DNA from: Acinetobacter kanungonis
Lineage (GTDB): Bacteria; Pseudomonadota; Gammaproteobacteria; Pseudomonadales; Moraxellaceae
Assembly: GCF_009939195.1 (NCBI RefSeq)
Contig: NZ_JAACKC010000001.1
Location: 1 to 64,000, forward strand
DNA: 64,000 nt
Reading direction: 5' to 3'
In this document: positions 28,118 to 37,501 of the stretch, piece by piece
Layout of the letters: every line of letters starts with the position of its first letter
How positions within the stretch are numbered: position 1 is the stretch's first letter
The notes under the pieces: model-generated
The model's database searches: none
What the model was told of the DNA's origin: nothing
Seen by the model: only the letters and a program-made list of their open reading frames with translations
Program-made: the position numbers and the translations under genes

Positions 28118-29401
28118 ATGTTAAAAAAACAAATCTTATGGTCAACACTCGTCGATAACGCGCCAAGTTTTGCTGGTTTGCAGGGCGATGTAAACGCTGA
28201 TGTCTGTGTAATTGGGGGCGGTTTTACAGGTTTATCGTCAGCTATTCATTTGGCAGAAGCGGGTTATCGGGTTGTATTGTTAGAAAGTGCTCAGATTGGT
28301 TCAGGTGGTTCAGGCCGAAATGTCGGACTGGTCAATGCAGGAACATGGGCGCAGCCAGATGATTTGAATAAATATTTAGGCGAACAGGTTGGAGAAAAAC
28401 TCACCACCGCATTAGGTAGTGCACCGAAACTGGTATTCGATACTATTGACCGATTAGGCATCGATGCACAAGACACCCGAACAGGTAATTTGCACATGGG
28501 ACACAATGCTGAAGGCGAAGCTGATGTGGATAACCGTTATGCACAGCTCAGCCGACGTGGTGCAGATGTTGAAGTACTGACAGGGCAAAAATGCCATGAA
28601 TACTGCGGTACAACATCAATTAATAAAGCTTTACTGGATAAGCGTGCAGGCACAGTCAATCCTTATGCTTATGTTACAGGTTTGGCAAAAGCGGCACAGC
28701 GTTTAGGTGTCCAAATTTATGAAAATACCATAGTGGATGCGGTTGTAAAAAGTAATGCTCAGTGGTGTGTGCAGACAGTTCAAGGTTCAGTCACAGCGGA
28801 TAAAGTAATTTTAGCCACCAACGCCTATACACAAGGCGAGTGGACAGAAATTTTAAAAACAATTTATTTCGTTAAGTATTATCAGATTGCTTCTGAACCG
28901 CTGACAGGTATTGTTGCAGATCGAATTTTGCCGCATAAAAATGGTTCTTGGGATACTCGATTAGCTTTATCGAGCATCCGCCGTGATAAAGACGGACGTT
29001 TGCTGCTTGGAACCGTCGGCAGCTATGAAGGCAAAGAGTCGATTTATGTGTCATGGGCCAATACTATGAGCAAAAAATATTTCCCTGACCTTGGTAAGGT
29101 GAATTGGCAATACCAGTGGACAGGTCAGTTCGGTTTTACCTCTGATCACATCATGCGGATTTTTGAACCTGCACCAGGTATTCTTGCGGCGACGGCTTAT
29201 AACGGACGTGGAATCACCACAGGTACGTTGATTGGTAAGGCATTTGCCCAATATTTACAGGATGATAACCGCGATAATTTACCGTTACCATTCAACGAAA
29301 TTGAAGAGTGTAAAGTGTCTTATCGTAATGCACGTGCCATGTTCTATGATTGCAGTATTGCGCTGTATCATGCTGGACAATGCATGAAAATTATTACCTA
29401 A
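28118..29401 (+). CDS. amaA: L-pipecolate oxidase-type FAD-dependent oxidoreductase
   Basis: A 427-residue DAO-family flavoprotein that, in the pipecolate pathway, oxidises L-pipecolate to piperideine-6-carboxylate. The N-terminal dinucleotide-binding motif is VCVIGGGFTGLSSAIHLAEA, followed by SGGSGRNVGLVNAGTW. The C-terminal part (NGRGITTGTLIGKAFAQYL) completes the FAD fold. PuuB-like gamma-glutamylputrescine oxidases are close relatives, but the neighbourhood (AmaB, HglS, aminotransferase) makes AmaA the best reading. It is separated from amaB by a hairpin and 320 bp, so it has its own promoter. A strong convergent terminator with the LysR gene follows. Confidence 0.82.
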   Translation: MLKKQILWSTLVDNAPSFAGLQGDVNADVCVIGGGFTGLSSAIHLAEAGYRVVLLESAQIGSGGSGRNVGLVNAGTWAQPDDLNKYLGEQVGEKLTTALGSAPKLVFDTIDRLGIDAQDTRTGNLHMGHNAEGEADVDNRYAQLSRRGADVEVLTGQKCHEYCGTTSINKALLDKRAGTVNPYAYVTGLAKAAQRLGVQIYENTIVDAVVKSNAQWCVQTVQGSVTADKVILATNAYTQGEWTEILKTIYFVKYYQIASEPLTGIVADRILPHKNGSWDTRLALSSIRRDKDGRLLLGTVGSYEGKESIYVSWANTMSKKYFPDLGKVNWQYQWTGQFGFTSDHIMRIFEPAPGILAATAYNGRGITTGTLIGKAFAQYLQDDNRDNLPLPFNEIEECKVSYRNARAMFYDCSIALYHAGQCMKIIT

Positions 29402-29427
29402 TTTAGAATTGATGAAGATCAAAAAGT

Positions 29428-29456
29428 TGAGCCACTCATTGGAGTGGCTCAGATTT
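29428..29456. terminator. Bidirectional terminator between amaA and lysR-type gene
   Basis: TGAGCCACTC and GAGTGGCTCA form a perfect 10-bp stem with a 4-nt loop, followed by ATTTTT on the plus strand and by a T-rich stretch on the minus strand. It serves two converging genes. Confidence 0.8.
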
Positions 29457-29458
29457 TT

Positions 29459-30367
29459 CTAGGTATCACTGCTAGTCTTGAGGTGGGTTTGTATCCATTG
29501 AGAAATACAGGCCACTTTCGGCGTCTTGGCCATCGAAGTAGGATAAGTCATGTAATAAGCTTGTGAGCTGCCCATTTCATAAGGCCATGCCTGAATGAGT
29601 TCACCTGTTGAAAGCTCTTTTTCCACCAAAAACTTAGGAATCAGTGCAATGCCACAGCCGGTCATTGCTGCATGAATACAAGAATAAAAAGTGTCTAAAC
29701 GTGGTCCGATAAAGGGGTGTTCATTGACGAAGTCTTGAAGTTGGAAATACTCATCCCATGCCCGTGGACGTGAGCGAGATTGTAATAGCACATGGCCCTG
29801 AAACTCTTCCAGACAAGAAAATGGCTCATTCAACAAATCAGGTGAACAGACTGCAATCGAATGCTCTTCGAAGAGTTTGATGCTGGTCATGTCACGCCAA
29901 ACTCCATCGCCATATAGAAAGGCTACATCGGTCTGATGGTTCTCAATATCCGAGGAACTAATTTGTTCCTGAATATCGAGATGAATATGTGGATTGAGCT
30001 TGCTAAAGCCTTTAAGTAAAGGAATCAGCCAGCGCGCGCACAAGGTAGGATGGACGGAAATTTCTAAGGTTTCAGCTTCACTACCATGTGCCAACATATT
30101 CAGTACCGACATTTCAATCTGGTTAAGAATATATTGGGTTTGACTAAGAAATAATTTACCAGCAGGCGTCAGGTTTAAACCTTTTAGCGTACGTTCAAAC
30201 AATGAGGTATTGAGGCTGTCCTCTAAATGGGCAACTTGCTTACTGACTGCACTTTGTGTCATGCATAACACTTGTGCAGCTTTGGTAAAACTTAAAAATC
30301 GGGCGGATGCTTCGAAACATCGCAAGGACATGGTCGAGGGGTAAGTCCTTGAAGTCAATTTTTGCAT
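29459..30367 (-). CDS. LysR-family transcriptional regulator of the lysine/pipecolate locus
   Basis: A 302-residue LysR-type regulator. The N-terminal winged helix-turn-helix (SLRCFEASARFLSFTKAAQV ... MTQSAVSKQVAHLED) is followed by a periplasmic-binding-like sensor domain of the GcvA type (ISVHPTLCARWLIPLLKGF). It is convergent with amaA and divergent from the permease at 31055, the usual arrangement for a regulator of adjacent catabolic and transport genes. A ligand such as pipecolate or aminoadipate is plausible but not shown. The long 687-bp gap upstream probably carries its binding sites. Confidence 0.88.
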   Translation of the reverse strand: MQKLTSRTYPSTMSLRCFEASARFLSFTKAAQVLCMTQSAVSKQVAHLEDSLNTSLFERTLKGLNLTPAGKLFLSQTQYILNQIEMSVLNMLAHGSEAETLEISVHPTLCARWLIPLLKGFSKLNPHIHLDIQEQISSSDIENHQTDVAFLYGDGVWRDMTSIKLFEEHSIAVCSPDLLNEPFSCLEEFQGHVLLQSRSRPRAWDEYFQLQDFVNEHPFIGPRLDTFYSCIHAAMTGCGIALIPKFLVEKELSTGELIQAWPYEMGSSQAYYMTYPTSMAKTPKVACISQWIQTHLKTSSDT

Positions 30368-31054
30368 TTTCGAACCTCCGAGAATGCATATTTTAAAAAA
30401 TCCATTTCATTAAGCAAATTTTATACCATTGATTCTATCACAATAGTGAATATTTTTTTAAGAAGTATCATTTTCGGTGCGTCAATACATATATTGAAAG
30501 GGTTTTAAGTATTAATTTAGTGCATTTTAAGGAAAGGATTAGGTTCTGTGATGTACTTTTTTAAGATATAAATGGTAGATTATAGAAAATATGTTTTTAT
30601 TTGGTGCGGTTTAAGGTGGGTGCCTAAATAGTTTAGATACAGATGTGTTGGTCATACAAATGCAATCTCATCTTGTTATAATTTAATAAATATAAACATA
30701 TGTATTTATTATAAAAATAAAAAACTTTTTGATGAATAATCTCGACACAAAATTTATCTCTTAAAGCAGTCCTTGTGCCAAAAGGTAGTGAATGCTACGT
30801 AATTTGTGAACGAAAATAAGTTATGTTGAGATTCATTTTTTTCGTTTGTGAAAGTGCCAGCACAAAAAGATACTCGAAGCAAGGCTATGCGGTCTTCGAG
30901 TAAAATTTAGCATAAAACTGAATATCGAAAACTGCATCAACTCACATCTAATGCGAAATTTTTTGTGGCTTTGTGCATGTGTCAGTGCTGTACATCGCAT
31001 ACATCTCGCTTGGGTCTACCGAAAAATACGATGTATTGAATTAAGGGATGATAT
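30368..31054. other. 687-bp divergent regulatory gap, no gene
   Basis: AT-rich with no credible coding frame on either strand. A 9-bp inverted repeat, TACTCGAAG (30871-30879) and CTTCGAGTA (30894-30902) with a 14-nt spacer, lies about 150 bp before the permease, and GTGCCAGCAC sits just before it. These may form a leader hairpin or protein site. I looked for a lysine riboswitch and could not match one. Confidence 0.45.
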
Positions 31055-32473
31055 ATGACAAATCAAGTTTTGGGCGAAGGCTTGAAAAGTCGTCAGGTGA
31101 CTATGATCACTATTGGCGGCATTATTGGGGCCGGGTTATTTATTGGGTCTTCTTCTGCAATTGCCACAGCAGGCCCCGCAATTATTATCTCCTATGCATT
31201 GACTGGATTGCTTGTGTTTCTGGTGATGCGCATGTTGGGTGAAATGGCTGTGATGCAGCCTGATACAGGATCTTTTTCAACTTATGCAGCTAATGCCATT
31301 GGGCCTTGGGCAGGCTTTACCATTGGTTGGTTGTACTGGTGGTTTTGGGTGCTGATAATCCCGGTAGAAGCCATCGCAGGTGCAGATATTCTTCACTCTT
31401 GGTTTCCAGTATTACCCTCTTGGGCATACGCGATTGGTATTATGGTAATTTTAACCGCCAGTAATTTATTGAATGTAAAAAACTTTGGTGAGTTTGAGTT
31501 CTGGTTTGCGCTGATTAAAGTGATCGCAATTATTGGTTTTATCATCATTGCGGGTATGGCAGTCCTTGGTTTTTGGCCCTTATCTCCAGTCAGTGGATTC
31601 TCAAATTTGTATTCACAAGGAGGCTTTATGCCAAACGGTTTTGGTACAGTTTTAGGGGGTGTACTGATCACGATTTTCTCGTTCTTTGGAGCAGAAGTGG
31701 TTTCGATTGCTGCGGCTGAATCTAAAAACCCAAAAGAGCAAATCCGTAAAGCGACCAATCTAGTGATTTACCGTATTGCAATTTTCTATGTGTTGTCGAT
31801 TTTTCTAGTGGTGTCATTGGTGAGCTGGAATGACCCTGCACTCAAAGAAATGGGAACTTTCCAATATGTGTTGTCTACTTTAAATGTCCCAGGCACTAAG
31901 CTGATCATTGATACTGTGGTGTTTGTGGCAGTGTGTAGCTGCATGAATTCTGGGCTGTATATTGCATCACGCATGCTATTTTCACTTGGTAAACGTGGCG
32001 ATGCACCGAAAGTAACAGCACAGGTTACAGGGCAAAGTGTGCCAAAAGTAGCAGTGCTTGCATCGTGTGTGGCAGGTTTTGTGGGTGGTTTTGCTAACTA
32101 TGCATTCCCAGGGCAAGTGTTTGGTTTCCTACTTTCAACTACAGGTGCAATTGCCTTGATCGTGTATTTAGTGATTGCAGTGTCGCAACTCAGAATGCGT
32201 TATAGCGTTGAACGTGCAGGTGTTCAGCTGAGCTTTAAAATGTGGTGCTTCCCATATGTAACTTGGGTTGTGATTTTGATGATTTTGGTGGTATTGGGCT
32301 ATATGTTTATTTCCCCTGCGTACCGTTATGAAACGATGATGTCAATGGGCGTGACCACCATAATGCTGATTGCTAGCTTCTTTGTAACCCGTAACCGTCA
32401 CTCCCAAAAACCGTGGCTTAAAAATCAAAATGCTGATGATTTGAACAGTAAAGTGGGAGAGTTTTCTAAATAA
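31055..32473 (+). CDS. Amino-acid permease (AAT/APC family)
   Basis: A 472-residue inner-membrane transporter with about twelve helices. The family signature at the N-terminus is QVTMITIGGIIGAGLFIGSS, and the first and sixth helices carry the unwound GIIGAG and FFGAEVVSIAAAESKNP motifs expected for substrate and cation binding. It is GabP/LysP-like. Given that the pathway next to it degrades lysine-derived cyclic and dicarboxylic amino acids, it could import lysine, pipecolate or aminoadipate, but the substrate cannot be read from sequence. A strong hairpin follows 9 bp after the stop. Confidence 0.87.
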   Translation: MTNQVLGEGLKSRQVTMITIGGIIGAGLFIGSSSAIATAGPAIIISYALTGLLVFLVMRMLGEMAVMQPDTGSFSTYAANAIGPWAGFTIGWLYWWFWVLIIPVEAIAGADILHSWFPVLPSWAYAIGIMVILTASNLLNVKNFGEFEFWFALIKVIAIIGFIIIAGMAVLGFWPLSPVSGFSNLYSQGGFMPNGFGTVLGGVLITIFSFFGAEVVSIAAAESKNPKEQIRKATNLVIYRIAIFYVLSIFLVVSLVSWNDPALKEMGTFQYVLSTLNVPGTKLIIDTVVFVAVCSCMNSGLYIASRMLFSLGKRGDAPKVTAQVTGQSVPKVAVLASCVAGFVGGFANYAFPGQVFGFLLSTTGAIALIVYLVIAVSQLRMRYSVERAGVQLSFKMWCFPYVTWVVILMILVVLGYMFISPAYRYETMMSMGVTTIMLIASFFVTRNRHSQKPWLKNQNADDLNSKVGEFSK

Positions 32474-32482
32474 TTGTGAGAT

Positions 32483-32511
32483 ATCGATGTAGAGACAGGC
32501 TCTACATCGAT
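32483..32511. terminator. Long perfect hairpin after the permease gene
   Basis: ATCGATGTAGAG and CTCTACATCGAT form a perfect 12-bp stem with loop ACAGG. No T run follows directly, so it may be a Rho-dependent or mRNA-stabilising end. Confidence 0.55.
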
Positions 32512-33271
32512 CAGTAGATCAAGTTTTTAAAGCTGAGCTAATCTCGTGCAACGACCACTAAATCACTTACTGTATATCTAACACATAATTGGCATTTTAT
32601 ATCATGCACACCGCAATTATAGATAATGGAATTGCCTGTTTATTGTTATCTACAGCTAAGAAGCCGCTTGGAAATTTGGGGGGGACAGGGTTTAATGCAC
32701 AACCACCTATAATCAAGCAAATCAAAAAACAATTGCTGCAAAAGGTTGAGTGACTTCACAACCATAGGTCAAGTCGAAATAATTTTTGCTATTTTCCTGT
32801 GCAGAGATACACACCGTAAATCGCATATCAGTAGATATCTATGTTTTAACTAAATGAACGACCTGTTCACTAAACAGCATTTTGTGCTGATGATAATTGG
32901 TTTTGAGTGAATAAAACTGAAGAATCAGCCAACACTAAAGCAGAAAATGGAGGAGTCCATATTGTCATACTTCTTAATATATTGTTATTGAGGCAAATTA
33001 ATTTATATGGCGTATTATAAGTAAAAACAAATTAATCATGTAAAGAGCAGCATATTCGACTCATCTGACAAAAAACGTATCTAGTCTGACTTGTTGGAAA
33101 CTTCAAGAATACTCATCTTAAATCTTTTTACAATGGGCTGTAAAAGACTTGTTTAATACTAAATAATTAAAAAGTTTGTTATTAGAAATCTAATTTATAG
33201 TTGGTACTTATACTGGTTATATATTTCCGATTACCTTTAATAATATATATGTAAAACAATATATTACAATT
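32512..33271. other. 760-bp gene-free stretch before the integrase
   Basis: No coding frame, tRNA or obvious core attachment site was recognised, although this is where an integrase attachment site would be expected. Base composition becomes very AT-rich from about 33170 to the integrase. It marks the boundary between the lysine locus and the integrase-associated accessory segment. Confidence 0.45.
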
Positions 33272-33300
33272 TTATATGATGCGTAACCTACGCATCATAT
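33272..33300. promoter_or_regulatory. 13-bp perfect inverted repeat upstream of the integrase
   Basis: TATATGATGCGTA and TACGCATCATATA pair perfectly around a 3-nt centre (ACC), ending 64 bp before the integrase start. It is followed by no T tract, so it is more likely an operator or recombinase/excisionase site than a terminator. Confidence 0.45.
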
Positions 33301-33364
33301 ATAAAACGTTCTATTTTGATATAATTGATCCAATCAATCCTCTGATAGGTTTCAATTAAATTTC

Positions 33365-34564
33365 ATGAGTCTTACTGAAATTAAAGTTCGCCAAGCTCAT
33401 TGCAAGGAAAAAACCTGTTTTTTATCCGATGAAGATGGGCTTAGCCTGAAGATTGAACCGAGTGGAAGAAAATCTTGGTGCTATCGCTATACAGATCCAC
33501 AAACTAAAAAACGTCGACGCATTCAGTTAGGTCTTTATCCTGATTTATCGCTGAAAAAGGCACGACAAGTCAGAGATGACTTTAAAGACAATAATTTCTG
33601 TTTTGAACATGATACTGCCTCTAATGTCATCACCTTTGGTAAGGTCGGGGAGGAGTGGTTACAGTTCAAACTGAAAAATGCCTTCAACGATCTACCCCGC
33701 TGTGGTGTACTACAGTTAGCAGAAAGATGCTTACAGCAAGATATTTATCCAGACCTTCAGGATTTACCTTTTCAAAACATCAAGCGTTATGACCTGGTTT
33801 CAGTAATCAAAAAAATAGAGGGACGCCAAGTAAAAGAACCTGTCAAGAAAGCTTGTAGTTATTTGAACCAAATTTATGACTACGCTGTAGCGATGGGTTA
33901 TTGTGAATTCAACATCGCGCATGGTTTAAATAAAATCGCCATTAACAGTAAAATCAAGAAAAATTATCCGTATTTGAAAGCGGAGGATATATCTGATTTT
34001 AAGTATAAATTACAAAAATTGGATGCCCATCCGATTATTAAAAAAGCACTGATGTTTAAATTATATACTGGAGTGCGAGGGGCTGAATTGTTATTGTCTG
34101 AGCCTCATCATTTTGATTTAAATGAAAAAATATGGAAAATACCTGCCTTGCATATTAAACAGTTTCGACGAAAAGTCATATTAGGCCATGAGATTCCAGA
34201 TTTTTTAGTTCCACTTTCAAATCAGGCTTTAGAGATTTTGAAAGACGTCATGCAGTGGTCATACGGTGAAAAATACCTTTTTGCTAGCCCTCGCAAACAC
34301 AATCAACCGATTCATTTTAATACTCTAAATATGGCCATACGTAAGATGGGGTATGGCAAACATCAACTATCTTCTCATGGATTACGTTCAACTTTTAGTA
34401 CCATTTTGAATGACTCAGGTTTGTTCCAAGATAATTGGATTGAGGCACAACTTTCACATATTGATAAGAACCGTACCCGTGCCAGCTATAATCACGCTGA
34501 CTATTTAGCTCAACGGACTGAAATGATGCAGTGGTGGGGTGATTATTTAAGTACTAGTAAGTGA
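33365..34564 (+). CDS. Tyrosine-type integrase (P4-like, DUF4102 N-terminus)
   Basis: A 399-residue site-specific recombinase of the kind carried by genomic islands and prophages. The N-terminal arm-binding domain (SLKIEPSGRKSWCYRYTDPQ, LGLYPDLSLKKARQVRDD) precedes a core-binding domain and a catalytic domain. The catalytic domain has R (LYTGVRGAELLL), HxxR (SSHGLRSTF), H (AQLSHIDKN) and the nucleophilic tyrosine (ASYNHADYL). All appear intact. The genes after it (hicB remnant, small unknown, XRE, hipBA) look like mobile cargo, though no phage structural genes or second attachment site could be seen. The island may be residual. Confidence 0.88.
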   Translation: MSLTEIKVRQAHCKEKTCFLSDEDGLSLKIEPSGRKSWCYRYTDPQTKKRRRIQLGLYPDLSLKKARQVRDDFKDNNFCFEHDTASNVITFGKVGEEWLQFKLKNAFNDLPRCGVLQLAERCLQQDIYPDLQDLPFQNIKRYDLVSVIKKIEGRQVKEPVKKACSYLNQIYDYAVAMGYCEFNIAHGLNKIAINSKIKKNYPYLKAEDISDFKYKLQKLDAHPIIKKALMFKLYTGVRGAELLLSEPHHFDLNEKIWKIPALHIKQFRRKVILGHEIPDFLVPLSNQALEILKDVMQWSYGEKYLFASPRKHNQPIHFNTLNMAIRKMGYGKHQLSSHGLRSTFSTILNDSGLFQDNWIEAQLSHIDKNRTRASYNHADYLAQRTEMMQWWGDYLSTSK

Positions 34565-34609
34565 AAATCGTACTTTTATACATAAACTTAAAACATGATG
34601 GGGTGTCAA

Positions 34610-34947
34610 ATGGATAGTAAACAATATACTTACCATGTTAAATTGTCAGCAGAAGATAATGGGTATGTTGGCTTGTGTGCTGAGTTTCCATCATTGTCTT
34701 GGCATGATGCGGATCAGTCTAAAGCATTCTCAGGAATAGAGGAGCTCGTTGCTGATGTTGTCGCTGATATGATTAGCAATAATGAAAAAGTTCCTACACC
34801 ACTCTCCGGAAAAATATAGTAGGCAGTTTATTGTCCTTGTTCTCAGTGGTTCAACAAAAACTAGCCCTCGAAGCTGCAGAACGTAGTGTGGGCATGAACA
34901 AGAATTTATGCTTCATATATTCTGTAAATCGTATGAATTTGAATTAA
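34610..34947 (+). pseudogene. hicB-family antitoxin gene with decayed C-terminus
   Basis: The intact part (MDSKQYTYHVKLSAEDNGYV ... VGLCAEFPSLSWHDADQ) is a HicB N-terminal domain and ends at a stop at 34819. Continuing in another frame, the DNA reads VVQQKLALEAAERSVGMNKN. That is the ribbon-helix-helix type tail expected in HicB, up to a stop at about 34947. A frameshift or stop therefore removed the DNA-binding tail. The N-terminal 70 residues may still be made: ATG 34610 follows GGGGTG. No hicA is adjacent. The same kind of damage hit the hicB at 10599. Confidence 0.65.
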
Positions 34948-35016
34948 TAGGTATTTTTAAAGAAAGTTTTCTTTGATTTAGTGTTTTTATATAAAAAAAT
35001 AATTTTTAAAAACAAC

Positions 35017-35268
35017 TTAGGCTAATTGATAAACACTATCTGGAAAGATTAAAAGAAAATATTTTTTAATTTCTGCTAATTCATTTAAGTTAGGTTCCCT
35101 TTCAAGCAGTTGAAATGTCCAAATAAGTACAGCCTGATGATTATCATAGCAAGAATTGACTCCAAGAAAATTAGCCATTCCATAACCCCTATCGATGTTC
35201 ATTTCTTTAATTAGTTGATTTCCCAAGTCACGAGCTTGCTGGCTGATCCATAACTCATTTGGCAACAT
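35017..35268 (-). CDS. Small hypothetical accessory protein
   Basis: An 83-residue protein (MLPNELWISQQARDLGNQLI ... YFLLIFPDSVYQLA) that I do not recognise. It is mildly acidic, with no signal peptide or clear membrane helix. I chose ATG 35268, which has GGAG nine bases upstream; further in-frame starts at 35277 and GTG 35283 are possible. It stands alone on the minus strand between the hicB remnant and an XRE gene in the integrase-linked stretch. Confidence 0.5.
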   Translation of the reverse strand: MLPNELWISQQARDLGNQLIKEMNIDRGYGMANFLGVNSCYDNHQAVLIWTFQLLEREPNLNELAEIKKYFLLIFPDSVYQLA

Positions 35269-35464
35269 GGCGGTCATCTCCACAAAATAATCTAATGTAG
35301 CTTCAATCCTTATATTTAAAAAGTTATAATTTAGTTGAAATAGATAAATTATGCTTTCTATAAGTTGTAATAGTCTGCTATAGGTTAATTCTAGCAGAGT
35401 ATTACTCAGTCAACAACTTAAAATAACTTTTAGCAGGTTATTTTTTTTGTAAATGAATTGATAT

Positions 35465-35686
35465 ATGATTACTTGTAAGTTATCCAGCCTCATGGGCGAT
35501 CGAAGAATTTTAAAATTAAGTGATGTGGTACATGCGACAGGCATCAATCGTAATACGCTGACAAGTATGTATTATGACCGTGCTATACGTATCGAATTGC
35601 CAGTCGCTGATAAGTTATGTAAATACTTTAACTGTACGATGAATGATTTGTTTGAGTTTAAGGACGAAGTTGAAGAAAAAGATTAA
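35465..35686 (+). CDS. Small XRE-type helix-turn-helix regulator
   Basis: A 73-residue Cro/CI-like DNA-binding protein of the HTH_26 kind. MITCKLSSLMGDRRILKLSD is followed by VVHATGINRNTLTSMYYDRA, IELPVADKLCKYFNCTMNDLFEF, with the recognition helix at NRNTLTSMY. Such tiny regulators are common in prophages and islands. The target is unknown. A good terminator hairpin follows 156 bp later. The ribosome site is weak, so the first methionine is by default. Confidence 0.75.
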   Translation: MITCKLSSLMGDRRILKLSDVVHATGINRNTLTSMYYDRAIRIELPVADKLCKYFNCTMNDLFEFKDEVEEKD

Positions 35687-35841
35687 CCAATACTTCTTTT
35701 GATAAGTTTTCTCTACAGGTCTAATACTGAATTTTATAAAATTTCATCGAAAACAGAGATTTACTTTATTATTTATATAAAAGAATCAATCGAATGATAG
35801 AGGTTTTTTTCTTATAACTTAGTTAAGAAGAGGGGCTAATG

Positions 35842-35869
35842 ACCCACAATAGTTGTCACTATTGTGGGT
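35842..35869. terminator. Hairpin in the gap between the XRE gene and hipA
   Basis: ACCCACAATAG and CTATTGTGGGT form a perfect 11-bp stem with a 6-nt loop and TTTGTC after it. The rest of the 322-bp gap shows no gene. Confidence 0.6.
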
Positions 35870-36009
35870 TTGTCCCATGTAATGCAAATAGCCGTACACG
35901 GAACCTAAAATGACTTCACTGCAATACTGATCTTACGTTGCTATAGTACTTATTGCAAGATTTTGAGTCTTTTTACATGATTTTTCATTAATGATTCGAA
36001 TTTCTTCTT

Positions 36010-37224
36010 TTAATCAAGTCGATAATTTTGGGTACCGAGGCCTGTCGTCATCACATTTGAAATTGAACGTTCTATAGATGTCCGTAATCCATCGAATAGC
36101 TGAACCTCATTTGAGATTCGAAGATAGTCCAAGATATTTCCGCTCAAGAACTCTATAATTGCTTTGGGATTTCTGATTCTAAATTGGTCACTTTCAGCCA
36201 ATTTAATGAGATGTGACAGTTTTGGAAATACTTTACTACCCGCCAGTTTGAGTGCCATCTGATTATCAATCGATGCATAGATCAGGGTATGCGTAATATC
36301 AAACGGTGGTGAGACAAAAATGTTCTTCATATCTGGGGAATATTGTAGAGCAAAATTTTTAAGATGCGCATCGCCATTGCCGATTAGACAGTTGAATACG
36401 ATGTATTTATACATTTTTTCAACTTCAGCTACGCTACTCGTATATAGATAAGTTGCTTTCAGCAGAGTTTCATAGCTACTGGTATATTTTGCACATGGAT
36501 CATTTGACTTTTTCATGAGCGTCGTAAAGTCTTCATAGCCGAGTTTTGTACCATTGCAGGACCGATCAAACCGTTCTACCACATAGGTTTCTAAATTTTC
36601 AGACAAGTAAGCCTTTGGTGGCTCAAGTCCACAATGCTGCGCCGCTTGCATACAGACAAACTCATTGACCGTAAGCAATGGAAATTCGGAATCAAAGGAC
36701 TTTACAATCAAATCCCTCTGTTGAACTGTGCTATCCGGTTGAACAGTATTCGAATTCGGAATGCTAACCTTGGGTTGCATCCCAGCCAATGAAGTCCTGA
36801 GAGAGTATTTATCTAAGAGTTGTGGGAAAAGAGGTTCTTTACTACGGTAGGATAGAATTTCACTTAAGCTCAAAGATTCAGCTTCGGGCAAATTTAGCTC
36901 ACTTTTATAAGAGAGCATTCCTATTCCTTGTTCACCTTGCAGTGCCAATAAATACATGTCATTGACCTGAGCATATCTGGCTAGCTTTTCAGTAATCAAC
37001 CGTCGATTAAAGCCTTCTGGTAAGTTTTGAGCAAAGATTGGATGTAATGCACTAGAAGAATAACCATCTATGCCTCGTTGAGTCATGGTGAGTGACACAT
37101 GCCGTGTTTCTTGTGTCGGCTGATAGTGATGAGTGGAACCATAGGTCAATACGCCTAATTCAGCTTGATTGGCACACACCGTGATATTGCGGATTTTGGC
37201 AGGAAGATTGGTTTGATATCTCAC
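36010..37224 (-). CDS. hipA: HipA-type serine/threonine kinase toxin
   Basis: A 404-residue kinase toxin. In characterised hip systems HipA phosphorylates glutamyl-tRNA synthetase and triggers persistence. An N-terminal HipA domain precedes the regulatory loop TSLAGMQPKVSI (the serine is the site of autophosphorylation in E. coli HipA), then the catalytic loop NGDAHLKNFAL and the metal-binding PPFDIT. The gene overlaps the hipB stop by four bases (ATGA), so translation is coupled. Length is near the E. coli protein (440). It sits in the integrase-associated segment, typical of mobile toxin-antitoxin cargo. Confidence 0.88.
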   Translation of the reverse strand: MRYQTNLPAKIRNITVCANQAELGVLTYGSTHHYQPTQETRHVSLTMTQRGIDGYSSSALHPIFAQNLPEGFNRRLITEKLARYAQVNDMYLLALQGEQGIGMLSYKSELNLPEAESLSLSEILSYRSKEPLFPQLLDKYSLRTSLAGMQPKVSIPNSNTVQPDSTVQQRDLIVKSFDSEFPLLTVNEFVCMQAAQHCGLEPPKAYLSENLETYVVERFDRSCNGTKLGYEDFTTLMKKSNDPCAKYTSSYETLLKATYLYTSSVAEVEKMYKYIVFNCLIGNGDAHLKNFALQYSPDMKNIFVSPPFDITHTLIYASIDNQMALKLAGSKVFPKLSHLIKLAESDQFRIRNPKAIIEFLSGNILDYLRISNEVQLFDGLRTSIERSISNVMTTGLGTQNYRLD

Positions 37225-37481
37225 TCGTCATCCTCCGCAAACATCTTTTCAATCTCATCCCAATGAGGCAGTGAATGTTGCTTTGGGGATACATTAAACT
37301 GCAAACCCACTGCATCAAGTACACGTTCAAATATGTCAAAAGAACCTGTAAATCTCCCATTCTCAATTTCAGAGATTGTAGTTTTATTGATTCGAATCAA
37401 TTCGGATAGTTTTTGTTGTGTATAGCCAAGGGCTCTTCGTTCTATACGAACTTTTTTCCCAATTTCTACTCTACTCGCCAT
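37221..37481 (-). CDS. hipB: HipB-type antitoxin, XRE helix-turn-helix
   Basis: An 86-residue antitoxin and autorepressor with a helix-turn-helix (GYTQQKLSELIRINKTTISE, IENGRFTGSFDIFERVLDAVG) and a short acidic tail (EIEKMFAEDDE). It is first in the hipBA operon, ahead of and overlapping hipA. The near-identical palindromes immediately upstream (37502-37556) fit autorepression. Appears intact. Confidence 0.88.
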   Translation of the reverse strand: MASRVEIGKKVRIERRALGYTQQKLSELIRINKTTISEIENGRFTGSFDIFERVLDAVGLQFNVSPKQHSLPHWDEIEKMFAEDDE

Positions 37482-37501
37482 ATCAACTTGACCACATTTT
37501 A

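Noticed and set aside
30368..31054. Possible lysine riboswitch before the permease
   Set aside because: The gap is long and holds hairpins, but the conserved L-box core elements could not be matched.
32474..33364. tRNA gene or attachment core for the integrase
   Set aside because: No cloverleaf-forming sequence or CCA-type end was seen, and no duplicated core could be found downstream by eye.
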